A DNA stretch of 64,000 nucleotides from HK1 sp965215295 (GTDB lineage Bacteria; Pseudomonadota; Gammaproteobacteria; HK1): contig OZ244045.1 in the NCBI GenBank assembly GCA_965215295.1, forward strand, positions 992,001-1,056,000, written 5' to 3'. Of this stretch, positions 52,192-60,139 are shown in pieces. Each line of letters starts with the position of its first letter. Positions within the stretch are counted from its first letter, which is position 1. A program made the translations under genes and the position numbers. The notes below the pieces were generated by a model. It saw only the letters and a program-made list of their open reading frames with translations. It made no database searches and was not told where the DNA came from.

Positions 52192-54948
52192 CTACGTTCG
52201 GTTTCGATACAGGTGGCCGAACAACGCTATACGGTAGTCGCCGCCGAAGCGCTCGATGCCCCCTTGTACGATCTCCTGGGCCAGCACCTCCATTCGCCGC
52301 CGGCGTTCGTCCCGACCGACCCCTCCGACACTCTCCAGCGCCCGCCACGTGCGGTAGTAGAACCGGGAGCGCCAGAGCGCGTTTTCCGGGTGGGAGCCGA
52401 CGCTTTCGGCCAAGTCGACGAGGTTCAGGAGCCCGTAGACGTAGCCGTGACTCATGCCCCTGGTCAGTTCCTGCAACCGTTCCCGCACATCGAGCAGCTC
52501 TCGAAAATCGGACCAGTCGATGGTCCGGTCGAAACAGGTCACGGCGTTCTTGGTGCCGCCGGTCCTTCTCTGCAACGCCTTGGCGTCCTCGAGCGAGTCA
52601 TCCGCCATCGCCTCGATCCGGCGCACCGGAAGCCCTGGCTTCGTCATCGCGAGACCGGCCGAAAAACTGATCCGGGCGTTGCGGGCGACATACCGGTGGA
52701 AGTCGTCGCGAAGCCGTGCCGCGAGGTCCATCTGCCGCGTCCAGGGGCCGATGAGAAAGAAGTCGTCGCCACCTGCAAATACGGTATAGGTGTCTCTGAA
52801 TCTGGACTCGCCATGACAAAGGAACGGCAGGTGTACCGCGAAGAACGCGTTCATCTGCCGCGAGAGCGCGGCCATGCGCGACAGGCTGGGCGCATCCAGA
52901 CCTTGCCGGAAGATGGCGCCCAGATTGTCTACGTCCCCTTTCAGGGTCATGAGCGCGGGCACACCGACCCGGCTCCGGGAATCGGATTCCGGCTCGCTGG
53001 CGGTTCGGCGGTACTCCCGCGCTTCGCAGGCGAGATCATTGAACGTCTTGAGGGCTCCTGCTTTGCGCGTTTCCGAATTGCCGGATTCGCCCTTCTCGTA
53101 GCGTGATTCGTCCTCGATGTCGTTCTCGTTGAATCGGGGTACCCAAGCGTTGATGTCGCGTCGCGCATAGCCATGAAGCAGTGGTGCTTCGGCGTCTTCA
53201 GGAAGCGAGAAATCCCAGACACGAAGAAGATTGCCGGTCTTTGCATCCTCGCCGAATCTTCCCGAGGCTTCCTCGTCGCCGGTCAAGCCGATGCGATAAC
53301 CGAAGATATCGGTATCCAGAGAGTCTACGTTCGGACCGTCCAAGGGACTGCGTGCCACAAGCAGACGGTTGCAATGCTCCTTTGTCAGCAGCTCGCCGAT
53401 TCCGATCTGGTCGCAGGCGAAGCGGCTCGCCTTGTTGTAGCCGTCCAGCACTCCACCATCCGCCGGCGAGCGTCCATCCACGGCGCAGAGACCGTGCCTG
53501 CCAACTCTTCCGAGGTAGCCGTCGAACACCGGATCCGGAGGGGACTCGCTGCACAGCTCGAATCGCCGGAGCTTGGCGTCTTCCAGAGCCTCGAACAGCC
53601 GCGCGACGAGGTGCTGGTACTGGCTGTCTTGCCGGCTGCCCTGTTGCAGGTCGTTGCAGGCGGCCGGCGTCCACGCGATCCCGATCCCGGACTGCCCGAA
53701 GGTGTGTTGCAGGAACCACCGGTCGAGGTCCTTTCGCACTTCCTCGAGCTTCTCGATCGTGCTGTCGGTGTTCGGCGCGATGATCTGGAACTTGCCTGCG
53801 GCGTTGATGATCTGGCTCGTGGGGGGCAGTGAGAGTGCTTCGAGCACCCGCAGTGCGGCGCACTCCGTGAGCAGCGCGACGTAGAAGGAGCGCCCGCGAA
53901 GCAGCTTCGCCGCGCGCTTGGTGGTCGAGCCCTCCGACGCGAAGATGAAATCCTGAATACCGAAGAAATCGCCCTGGATGAACAGCAGCTTCCGTTCGTC
54001 CCAGTCCCTGCGTCCGGTCAGCCGATCCCGAGCCCGGCTTCGATCATCACCGCGCTCGTGATGGTAGCGCCAGATGGCGGCAGCGAGCGCCGCCACGACC
54101 CGCGAATGGTCGTACAGCGAGATATCCGGAATCGTTCCGAACGCGGTAGCGGCAGGCACGGCATGAGTGAACGTCAACCAGAGCGTATCGAAGTGGTCGA
54201 GCCATAGCGGCAGGTTTTGCCGATGGGACTTCGGGATCCGTTCCAGCGAGGTCCGGAATCCGCTCCAGAGCTTCGCGTACTCGGCGCGGGCGGCGGCTCG
54301 ATCGTTCGTTTCGTAGCCGTCCGCACATACCGGAAAGATGCTCCGCGGCGAGAGCGGATCAAGACGATACCGATAGCGCCAAGCCGGCGCCGTTCGGTCT
54401 CGATCCTCTCCATGATCGATGCTGACCTGCTCGAACAAGGTGAGCTGGCGTACCGTGTAGTGCGTCTTGCCGGCCGTCGGAATCTCGTCGCGAGCCTTGT
54501 TGTAATCATCGAACGTCTCGCGATCGAGGCCCGATGCGGCACGGTCGGCGGTAGCCACGATCCATTGCAGGAAGGTGTCGGGTTTGTGGTGCTTCGCCGC
54601 CGCATTGATGAGCGAGTCGTCGGCGCCCCCGGCGCGTGCTTCCCCCCACTCCTGGAACGGACTCGCATCATGCCCCTTGATCCGTGGAAGAGAGGATTCG
54701 ATGGCGTCGAGGGCGAGGGCGGTGTAGGCCGCGTGCACGTGCGAGAACCAGCCCGGGCTGTTCGGCGACGGCTTGGGGTTGGGGCAGTAGATCTGCTTGT
54801 TGACCTCGAGGGTCTCGCGATCCGGCACGGGCATGTCGGCTCGCTCGGCCAGCTTGCCGAGGTCGTGCAGCAAACCGGCCAGCGCTACTCGCGAGGTCGC
54901 ATCGAGCAACGCACGCCGGTAGTCATTGTTGTTCGGGCATCCGGTCAT
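52192..54948 (-). CDS. cas10: type III-A large subunit Cas10/Csm1
   Basis: 918 residues, first gene of the csm operon. The HD nuclease motif is at the N-terminus (LAGLLHDLGKLAER, H28-D29), and the palm polymerase motif GGDD is at 726-729 in TVFAGGDDFFLIG. Both sites are intact, so DNA cleavage and cyclic oligoadenylate synthesis are expected. Between them are KLLFIQGDFFGIQDFIF and the first palm-like domain, with VPALMTLKGDVDNLGAIFRQGL in the second. It signals to the CARF-HEPN effector. It starts ten bases after the ring-nuclease gene, whose 3' end holds its promoter candidate. Confidence 0.97.
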   Translation of the reverse strand: MTGCPNNNDYRRALLDATSRVALAGLLHDLGKLAERADMPVPDRETLEVNKQIYCPNPKPSPNSPGWFSHVHAAYTALALDAIESSLPRIKGHDASPFQEWGEARAGGADDSLINAAAKHHKPDTFLQWIVATADRAASGLDRETFDDYNKARDEIPTAGKTHYTVRQLTLFEQVSIDHGEDRDRTAPAWRYRYRLDPLSPRSIFPVCADGYETNDRAAARAEYAKLWSGFRTSLERIPKSHRQNLPLWLDHFDTLWLTFTHAVPAATAFGTIPDISLYDHSRVVAALAAAIWRYHHERGDDRSRARDRLTGRRDWDERKLLFIQGDFFGIQDFIFASEGSTTKRAAKLLRGRSFYVALLTECAALRVLEALSLPPTSQIINAAGKFQIIAPNTDSTIEKLEEVRKDLDRWFLQHTFGQSGIGIAWTPAACNDLQQGSRQDSQYQHLVARLFEALEDAKLRRFELCSESPPDPVFDGYLGRVGRHGLCAVDGRSPADGGVLDGYNKASRFACDQIGIGELLTKEHCNRLLVARSPLDGPNVDSLDTDIFGYRIGLTGDEEASGRFGEDAKTGNLLRVWDFSLPEDAEAPLLHGYARRDINAWVPRFNENDIEDESRYEKGESGNSETRKAGALKTFNDLACEAREYRRTASEPESDSRSRVGVPALMTLKGDVDNLGAIFRQGLDAPSLSRMAALSRQMNAFFAVHLPFLCHGESRFRDTYTVFAGGDDFFLIGPWTRQMDLAARLRDDFHRYVARNARISFSAGLAMTKPGLPVRRIEAMADDSLEDAKALQRRTGGTKNAVTCFDRTIDWSDFRELLDVRERLQELTRGMSHGYVYGLLNLVDLAESVGSHPENALWRSRFYYRTWRALESVGGVGRDERRRRMEVLAQEIVQGGIERFGGDYRIALFGHLYRNRT

Positions 54949-54957
54949 GACTTCCGT

Positions 54958-56199
54958 TCATCCTCCGGTGTTCGCCGTGCATTCAAGACCGATGCTACCG
55001 TGGCGGCTCGTCGACCGTGGCGGATGACAAGGTTGCCGCTTCCGACCCCGGGTGCCGTCGAGCTCGAACGACTCGAAGCGGATGGCGCTCGGGGCGATGT
55101 CCAGGCCATAGATCCATCGAGGGCGTGACCCGTGGCGGGAAACCAGGTACGGCGCAGCCTGCCGACTTCCCAGCTCCTTCTTCAGGGTCCGGTGCAGCTT
55201 CGATTTGGTCTGCGAGAAGAAGTCGTTCGTCATGCCTTCCCGCAAGCGTTGCGCGGTACGTTCGTCGTCTCCCATGTCGCCGATGATCATCCGATACTCG
55301 TTCAGGAACGCTTCTGCACAATCCCTCTCCGGTGCACCCGCACTCGGGCATTCCAGCCACTCCCGGCCCTGTTTGCGTCGCCGGGCGAGCCAGGCGAGGA
55401 ATGCGAGCTGCACGGGACTGAGTACGATGACCTTGCCCGCGGCGCGCAAGCGTTTTGCCGGGAGGTCGATGACGAGTTCGGGCGGCCCGATGGTCCGTTG
55501 TGCGGCGATGACCGCTTCGCCGAACCGGACCTTTCCGTCCAGAAGGTCTTCGGGCAATTCGCTCCGGAGCCGCACGAACGGGATATCCGCCAACGTGACC
55601 TCGGCATCGCGGGTGTCATAAGGACGGTTGTGAGGATGTGGGGTGTAGATCACCTGGCTCTTGACGGTCGGATAGAAGAACTGCGGATGCGACTCGTACG
55701 GCGCATTCACCAGCACATGCGAGAGCCGGTCCTGTTCGCGTCCGTACAGGGACAGGGCGTAGCCGAGATAGAACCCCATGGTCTTGCGTCCGCCGGCGAT
55801 CGAGACGTGGAGCGCGGTGTCGTCGTCCCGGGTCAGATCGCGCACCACATCGGTGATGGTGTCGGCGGCGCGGGTGTTGTCGGCGGGGCTGCGGATGTCG
55901 CTCAGCGGCTCTCCGGCCGCGTCCTTCAGCACATGGATGTGTTCCGGTCCGAACACGATGGAGGGCAGGTCGTAGTCGGCGCGTAGCCGGTGGAACCGGC
56001 GGTCCGGGTGCAGAAGGGAAAGCCTCGCGCGTTCGGCGCCTTCTTCGGTCGTGATGAGCCGGATCTCGGTGGGGATGAACGGCGGATTCTGCGGATTCTG
56101 CCCGACTGCGAGCGCGTACAGGGTCTCCGTGACGATCTGCGGGGAAAGCCCCGTGACGGCGACCAGGAGGCGGCGGGGATAGTCGTGCGGCTGCTTCAT
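54958..56199 (-). CDS. CRISPR-associated ring nuclease-like protein (NE0113 family) with C-terminal helical domain
   Basis: 413 residues. The N-terminal ~200 residues match the Cas_NE0113 family: RLLVAVTGLSPQIVTETLYAL, SIAGGRKTMGFYLGYALSLYG and LVNAPYESHPQFFYP. Family members of this CARF-like group degrade cyclic oligoadenylates and so switch off type III signalling. The C-terminal ~170 residues contain a winged-helix-like layout (LSPVQLAFLAWLARRRKQG, TKSKLHRTLKKELGSRQAAPYLVSR). If that binds DNA, it could be the regulator of the locus (inference). It is transcribed separately from a cas-regulon element. Confidence 0.85.
   Translation of the reverse strand: MKQPHDYPRRLLVAVTGLSPQIVTETLYALAVGQNPQNPPFIPTEIRLITTEEGAERARLSLLHPDRRFHRLRADYDLPSIVFGPEHIHVLKDAAGEPLSDIRSPADNTRAADTITDVVRDLTRDDDTALHVSIAGGRKTMGFYLGYALSLYGREQDRLSHVLVNAPYESHPQFFYPTVKSQVIYTPHPHNRPYDTRDAEVTLADIPFVRLRSELPEDLLDGKVRFGEAVIAAQRTIGPPELVIDLPAKRLRAAGKVIVLSPVQLAFLAWLARRRKQGREWLECPSAGAPERDCAEAFLNEYRMIIGDMGDDERTAQRLREGMTNDFFSQTKSKLHRTLKKELGSRQAAPYLVSRHGSRPRWIYGLDIAPSAIRFESFELDGTRGRKRQPCHPPRSTSRHGSIGLECTANTGG
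54992..55037 (-). promoter_or_regulatory. cas-regulon element upstream of cas10-csm operon
   Basis: GGCAACCTTG at 55028-55037 (minus), followed by TC, then 30 bp to TAGCAT (54992-54997), the weakest -10 of the set. It lies inside the last codons of the ring-nuclease gene, about 45 bp before the cas10 ATG. Confidence 0.6.
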
Positions 56200-56324
56200 G
56201 GCGTGGTCGGTATCCGTATCCGAAGTACCGGTTCCTGGTGTTCCGAAACACAGGCTGCGGAAGGGGGATGGTATCGGGCGCTTTTCACGGGCAGGTGTGA
56301 CCGGGAATGTGCCTGGAGGCCCGA

Positions 56325-56369
56325 ATCATACTTGCGCATGAAGCGGGAGCAGGCTGCGGCAAGGTTGCC
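56325..56369 (-). promoter_or_regulatory. cas-regulon element upstream of the ring-nuclease gene
   Basis: GGCAACCTTG at 56360-56369 (minus), followed by CC, then 29 bp to TATGAT (56325-56330), a strong -10. The leader is about 125 bases long. This is one of the clearest of the five sites. The 211 bp gap to cas6 holds no gene. Confidence 0.75.
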
Positions 56370-56410
56370 ATCGAAGCGGATCGTCCACCTTGCCATTGCG
56401 GCCCCCGGAC

Positions 56411-57697
56411 TCAAAGCCGGCTCGGGGCCGGCCACGACTCGCAGTTCGACCCGAAACCGGCGCCCTCTCCAATCGACGCGGTGCCCTCCCCGCCCGACGA
56501 CTCGATCACGTACCGGCCGAGCCCCATCGAGCAACCCTTCCCCGCATGCGTCCATTGACCGAGCCACAGATACGGCCAGAACGGGTCGAGTCCCGCGCCC
56601 GCCAGCTCGAAGCTGCCGACCACTCCGCCCATCTGGAGCTTCGTGTTCTGGCGCGACGAACGGCGGGTCCATTCCCGCCAGCGGAGTGCGGGTGCGGCGA
56701 TGGGGACCGATTCGGCGCGCCGGAGCAGGCCGGCGAAATCCGTCTCCAGTGGCGTTTCGCCGAAAAAGTACGTGAGGAGCGAGATGCGCCGCAGCAGGCC
56801 GCCCATCAATACGCGGAAGTCGAAGTCCGAGGCTCCGACGAAATGCCCGTGCCGCTTGATCCGCAGCGGGGTCAGCAGCCGTATTCGCACGGTCCGGGGC
56901 GGAGCGGGCGGCAGGGCTGGATGCCGGGGCGGAACCGGAGACAGCCGGCCGCCGGGCTCGAAGATGGTCGTCCAGCCGTCTCGTTCGCGGTCGTTCCGTG
57001 GACGGCCATCCCGTTCGGCCGCGTCCCGTTCGCGGCCTCCCCATTCGGCGGGGTTCCGTTCATGATCCTTCCGTGCGCGGTTGTCCCGTTCGCTGCCTTC
57101 CCATTCGGCGGGGGTCTGTTCATAGTCCTCCCGTTCGCGGTCGTCCTGGCTGCCATCGTCCTGTCCGGCAGCGCTTCCCGTCCCCGCATCGTGCTGCCGC
57201 GACTCGGCCTGAACGTCCAGCATCTCGAGCACCACGCGCCGGGCGGTGAGGCCGTGCCGGCCCGCTTGGTCGAGCGCGTGCACGACATACGGCAGATGGT
57301 CGTTGGCCGATCCGAACAGGGTCACCCCGAGGTTCAGCGTGCCGTCCCCCGTGTCGAAGCGCCGGTCGGTCGGCTCCAGCACACAGGGGCCGGGGGTGTG
57401 CGGATAACGGGTGAGCTTCTCCGCTCCGGGCGGCGTCCGGCTCTCGAAGAGAAACGGGTATGGGCACGAGCGCAGGAGCACGCAGGAGTCGCAGGCGGGA
57501 AGGCGGGTCACGCAGACCGCCTTGCGGAGCGCGTGGCCGAACGCACCGCGCCACGCGGAGCCGAGGTAGCCGGCCCGGGGAGAGCCGAGCGAGCAGGCGC
57601 CATGCGGGATGCACTCGCGGAAGCGCACGCGATAGCGCGCGAGCGGCAACACAGGCTGCGGGATGCACGTCGAATCGGATGGAGTGTTCACGTGCAC
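56411..57697 (-). CDS. cas6: crRNA-processing endoribonuclease Cas6 with charged repeat insertion
   Basis: 428 residues from a GTG at 57697 that has GGAG five bases upstream. An in-frame ATG at 57733 is rejected because it coincides with the -10 TATGAT of the promoter, so transcripts would start downstream of it. The N-terminus (LPLARYRVRFRE, LGSAWRGAFGHALRKAVCVT) with Cys-rich CDSCVLLRSCPYPFLFE and the C-terminal glycine loop (HAGKGCSMGLGRYVI) mark the Cas6 RAMP family. Between them is an Asp/Glu/Arg-rich insertion (about 56940-57190) with 20-residue repeats (NPAEWGGRERD, TPAEWEGSERD). It cuts precursor crRNA in the repeat. Confidence 0.9.
   Translation of the reverse strand: MHVNTPSDSTCIPQPVLPLARYRVRFRECIPHGACSLGSPRAGYLGSAWRGAFGHALRKAVCVTRLPACDSCVLLRSCPYPFLFESRTPPGAEKLTRYPHTPGPCVLEPTDRRFDTGDGTLNLGVTLFGSANDHLPYVVHALDQAGRHGLTARRVVLEMLDVQAESRQHDAGTGSAAGQDDGSQDDREREDYEQTPAEWEGSERDNRARKDHERNPAEWGGRERDAAERDGRPRNDRERDGWTTIFEPGGRLSPVPPRHPALPPAPPRTVRIRLLTPLRIKRHGHFVGASDFDFRVLMGGLLRRISLLTYFFGETPLETDFAGLLRRAESVPIAAPALRWREWTRRSSRQNTKLQMGGVVGSFELAGAGLDPFWPYLWLGQWTHAGKGCSMGLGRYVIESSGGEGTASIGEGAGFGSNCESWPAPSRL
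57042..57161. repeat. 60 bp in-frame repeat in cas6
   Basis: CATTCGGCGG begins at 57042 and again at 57102, exactly 60 bp apart, with related sequence after each. The unit is 20 codons and expands the charged linker of Cas6. Confidence 0.7.
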
Positions 57698-57728
57698 GTG
57701 CGCTCCGGGTACGGGCGTGGCGGCTCGG

Positions 57729-57772
57729 ATCATATCCGCGCCCCGGGTCGTTCGGGCGGCGACAAGGTTGCC
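57729..57772 (-). promoter_or_regulatory. cas-regulon element and promoter of cas6
   Basis: GGCAACCTTG at 57763-57772 (minus), followed by TC, then 28 bp to TATGAT (57729-57734). The -10 overlaps the first possible ATG of cas6. Confidence 0.72.
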
Positions 57773-58057
57773 GTCGTGATGCTCTTGTCTTGATGCTCTC
57801 GGCGGCTCTCGACCCCGGTGCCGCCGGATCCTGCCGCGCCCGCGCCGCGGGCCACTGCCGGTCCCCCTCTCCCGCCGCCCGACCGTCCCTGCCGCCCCTG
57901 CCACTCCCGACGCACCCCGACACCGCGGCGCCGGGCGGTCCCGCCGGGACGGCGACCACCGCCGGGAACGCAGCCCGGTTCGTTCGGCTCGATCGGCTCC
58001 GGTCGGCACAAAACGATCCTGCGCGGTGGACACATGAGCATTTCCAGGGCTACCGGG
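57773..58057. other. gap between cas6 and the glycan region, no gene seen
   Basis: About 285 bp of very GC-rich, repetitive sequence. It carries no supported frame and marks the edge of the CRISPR locus. Confidence 0.4.
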
Positions 58058-58104
58058 TCGGAGTAGACTCCGAAACGGTCCGACTCATTCGGAGCCTGTT
58101 CCGA
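58058..58104. promoter_or_regulatory. array of five TCGGA/TCCGA half-sites
   Basis: The pentamers TCGGA or its complement TCCGA start at 58058, 58069, 58079, 58089 and 58100, steps of 10-11 bp, one helical turn. Pairs form inverted repeats, such as TCGGAGT-AG-ACTCCGA (58058-58073). The array ends eight bases before the ATG of the ATPase fragment. It looks like a multi-site operator. Confidence 0.5.
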
Positions 58105-58111
58105 TTTGGTC

Positions 58112-58288
58112 ATGTACCTTCGCACCCTCCGCATCGATCTCCCGCAAGGGCGATCGGCCTTCCTGTGGGGGCCTCGCAAGACCGGCAAGTCCACGTTGCT
58201 GCGCACTCGGTTCCCGCGCGCCGCCCGTTTCGACCTTCTCGATACGCGACTGCCGCCGGAACCCACCCCTCTCTGCCGACATCGTTGA
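58112..58288 (+). pseudogene. N-terminal fragment of an AAA ATPase (DUF4143 type)
   Basis: The ATG at 58112 begins MYLRTLRIDLPQGRSAFLWG, followed by the Walker A PRKTGKSTLL and RTRFPRAARFDLLDT. This is the first ~45 residues of the ATP-binding DUF4143 family, normally about 400 residues. After that, sequence resembling the glycosyltransferase-sulfotransferase linker is joined on (about 58262-58292, like CTCTCTGCCGACATCG), and the frame ends. It is a rearrangement remnant, non-functional as an ATPase. Confidence 0.8.
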
Positions 58289-58373
58289 GACAGCGCGCCG
58301 TGCAAGACGCCCTTGCCCAGCGGGTGCGAATCCCGCACGGCAACCGTCTCGATGTCGTGGACGGGTTCCGGCA

Positions 58374-58478
58374 CGGTTGCCTGACGAGAGCCTGAACGAG
58401 CGGAACAAGGCATTGTCGAGAGAGCGGTGTGCGGAGGACTTCGGATTCATGAGCCGGCTGCGGGAGGGATGCGGCTGA
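58374..58478 (+). pseudogene. 3' remnant of a sulfotransferase-domain gene
   Basis: This frame encodes LPDESLNERNKALSRERC and ends MSRLREGCG, the same C-terminus as the intact sulfotransferase gene ending at 60139. Only these last ~34 codons remain. It shows that a further copy of the module once stood here. Its stop overlaps the next ATG as TGATG, just as in the intact copy. Confidence 0.8.
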
Positions 58479-60139
58479 TGGCCGAGCCCGCTGCCACGGC
58501 GGCGCCCGCCGTTCCCGGATTCCGCACCAGTGTGACGGAACGGACCTTCACGGTGCCGCAGTACGTGGTGACGATGCGGGGGGACGGGCTGTCCGCGGAC
58601 CGTCTGCTGGAGGCGGTCGAGCGGGTGCTGTGTGGTCCGGAGCACGATCTGGTGGTGCGGCTGGAGTTGCCCGAGGGCCACGCGGGCCGGGGGTGGCTGG
58701 AGCGCCACTTGGGTTCGAACCCGCGGGTGCGGGTGGCGCCGTCGCGCTCGGCGCTGGAGGAGTTTCCCGCGTCGGCGTTCCACGTGACGCTGCCGGCCGG
58801 GAGGTGGCTGCATGGGGACGTGGTGCGCCGGCTGCGCGCCGAGCTGGGGATGGCGGTGGTCGGCAGGTCGGAGTTTCTCGACGGTTCCCGGGCGTCGATC
58901 GTGCGGGCGTGGGCGCTGCATCGGGGGTTGCGCACGCCGTGGGAGGCCGCCGACTTCGGCGACGTGGTGGCGATCCCGCCCCGGAAGCTGAGGGCGGCGC
59001 CCGTGCCGGCCGGTTCGACGGTCTGGGCGTTGCGTTTGTACTGGGACCTGTTGCGGCCCGGGTTGCGTCGGGTCGACGGCCCGGGCGCGGCGTGGCGGTT
59101 CGTCCGGTGGTTCGGGGGCTCGGTTCTGCGGTGGGTGTGCCGGCGCTTTCGCATCGCCACGACGCTGCTTCGTCGACGTGCTGGCCGGCTGTCTCTCTCT
59201 GCCAACCTCGTTGAGACACCAGGTACCCTTGGAATTGGTGAGGGCGGCGACAACACTGAAGATTTCGGAGCCTTTGCCGTCGAGGTCCGCAGCAGGCTCA
59301 GGTCTCGGATCGGCGGCGGGAACGTCGACGTTCTGCACGACTTGGCGGAGAAGCTGGTCGGTCTCGCTCCGACGCATCCGCATCGCGCCGTCGCCCGGGA
59401 CCTGCTGGACGCGTTGTCGGACGGCGAGTTCGAGCAGGCGCTCAGCATCGTCACGACGGCGCAAAAGACGCCCGACCTCCGTGCCGACAAGATCGTCTCC
59501 CGCAAGTACGGGTACGTGTGGCTCTGCATTACGAAGGTCGCGTCGCGAAGCATCGCGGCGCTGCTTCGCGAGATCGATCCCGACGCCGAGGTGATGGGCG
59601 ACAAGAGCATCTCCGACGTCTATGCGATGCATCCGGAAGCACGGGGCTACTACAGCTTCGCGTTCGTCCGGAATCCGTACCGCCGGGCGTTCTCGTTCTA
59701 TGCGGACAAGTACCTGCGGTCGATGGACACAAACGCCCGCTATTTCATCGACCCGTACCATGGAACCTCGTTGGCGTTCAGCTTCGACGACCTGTGCCGG
59801 TGGCTGGCCACTCCGTACGGCTCGGATGCGTTCGCCGACCGGCACTGGCTGTCCCAGTCGAGGCAGGTGGTGCTCGACGATGGGCGGCTGCCCGATTTCG
59901 TCGGGCGTTACGAAAATCTCGACGCGGATTTCAGGGCGGTCTGCAATCGTCTGGGCATGCCGGCGCGCGAGCTGCCCAGACTGGGCACGATGGCCGGACG
60001 GAACCCGACGGAGGAAGAGCTGCGGAGCGTCGCCCGGCTGCCTGACGAGAGCCTGAACGAGCGGAACAAGGCATTGTTGAGAGAGCGGTATGCGGAGGAC
60101 TTCGCGCTCATGAGCCGGCTGCGGGAGGGATGCGGCTGA
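58478..60139 (+). CDS. sulfotransferase-domain protein fused to a glycosyltransferase C-domain (GT-A domain lost)
   Basis: 553 residues from the ATG at 58478. Residues ~20-230 match the C-terminal domain of the two glycosyltransferases downstream (TFTVPQYVVTMRGDGLSADRL, DLVVRLELPEGHAGRGW). The GT-A catalytic domain that should precede it is missing, joined cleanly at GFRTS. From ~330 a sulfotransferase-family-2-like domain follows: the 5'-phosphosulfate loop is ITKVASRSI (Pro replaced by Thr), and the 3'-phosphate site is FVRNPYRRAFSFY. It would transfer sulfate from PAPS to a glycan if active; the altered loop leaves doubt. Confidence 0.8.
   Translation: MAEPAATAAPAVPGFRTSVTERTFTVPQYVVTMRGDGLSADRLLEAVERVLCGPEHDLVVRLELPEGHAGRGWLERHLGSNPRVRVAPSRSALEEFPASAFHVTLPAGRWLHGDVVRRLRAELGMAVVGRSEFLDGSRASIVRAWALHRGLRTPWEAADFGDVVAIPPRKLRAAPVPAGSTVWALRLYWDLLRPGLRRVDGPGAAWRFVRWFGGSVLRWVCRRFRIATTLLRRRAGRLSLSANLVETPGTLGIGEGGDNTEDFGAFAVEVRSRLRSRIGGGNVDVLHDLAEKLVGLAPTHPHRAVARDLLDALSDGEFEQALSIVTTAQKTPDLRADKIVSRKYGYVWLCITKVASRSIAALLREIDPDAEVMGDKSISDVYAMHPEARGYYSFAFVRNPYRRAFSFYADKYLRSMDTNARYFIDPYHGTSLAFSFDDLCRWLATPYGSDAFADRHWLSQSRQVVLDDGRLPDFVGRYENLDADFRAVCNRLGMPARELPRLGTMAGRNPTEEELRSVARLPDESLNERNKALLRERYAEDFALMSRLREGCG
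58520..59150 (+). repeat. GT C-domain repeat, copy 1
   Basis: About 630 bp of near-identical DNA shared with 61035-61650 and 62568-63180. The sulfotransferase part after it (about 59160-60139) is likewise repeated at about 63180-64000. Confidence 0.9.
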
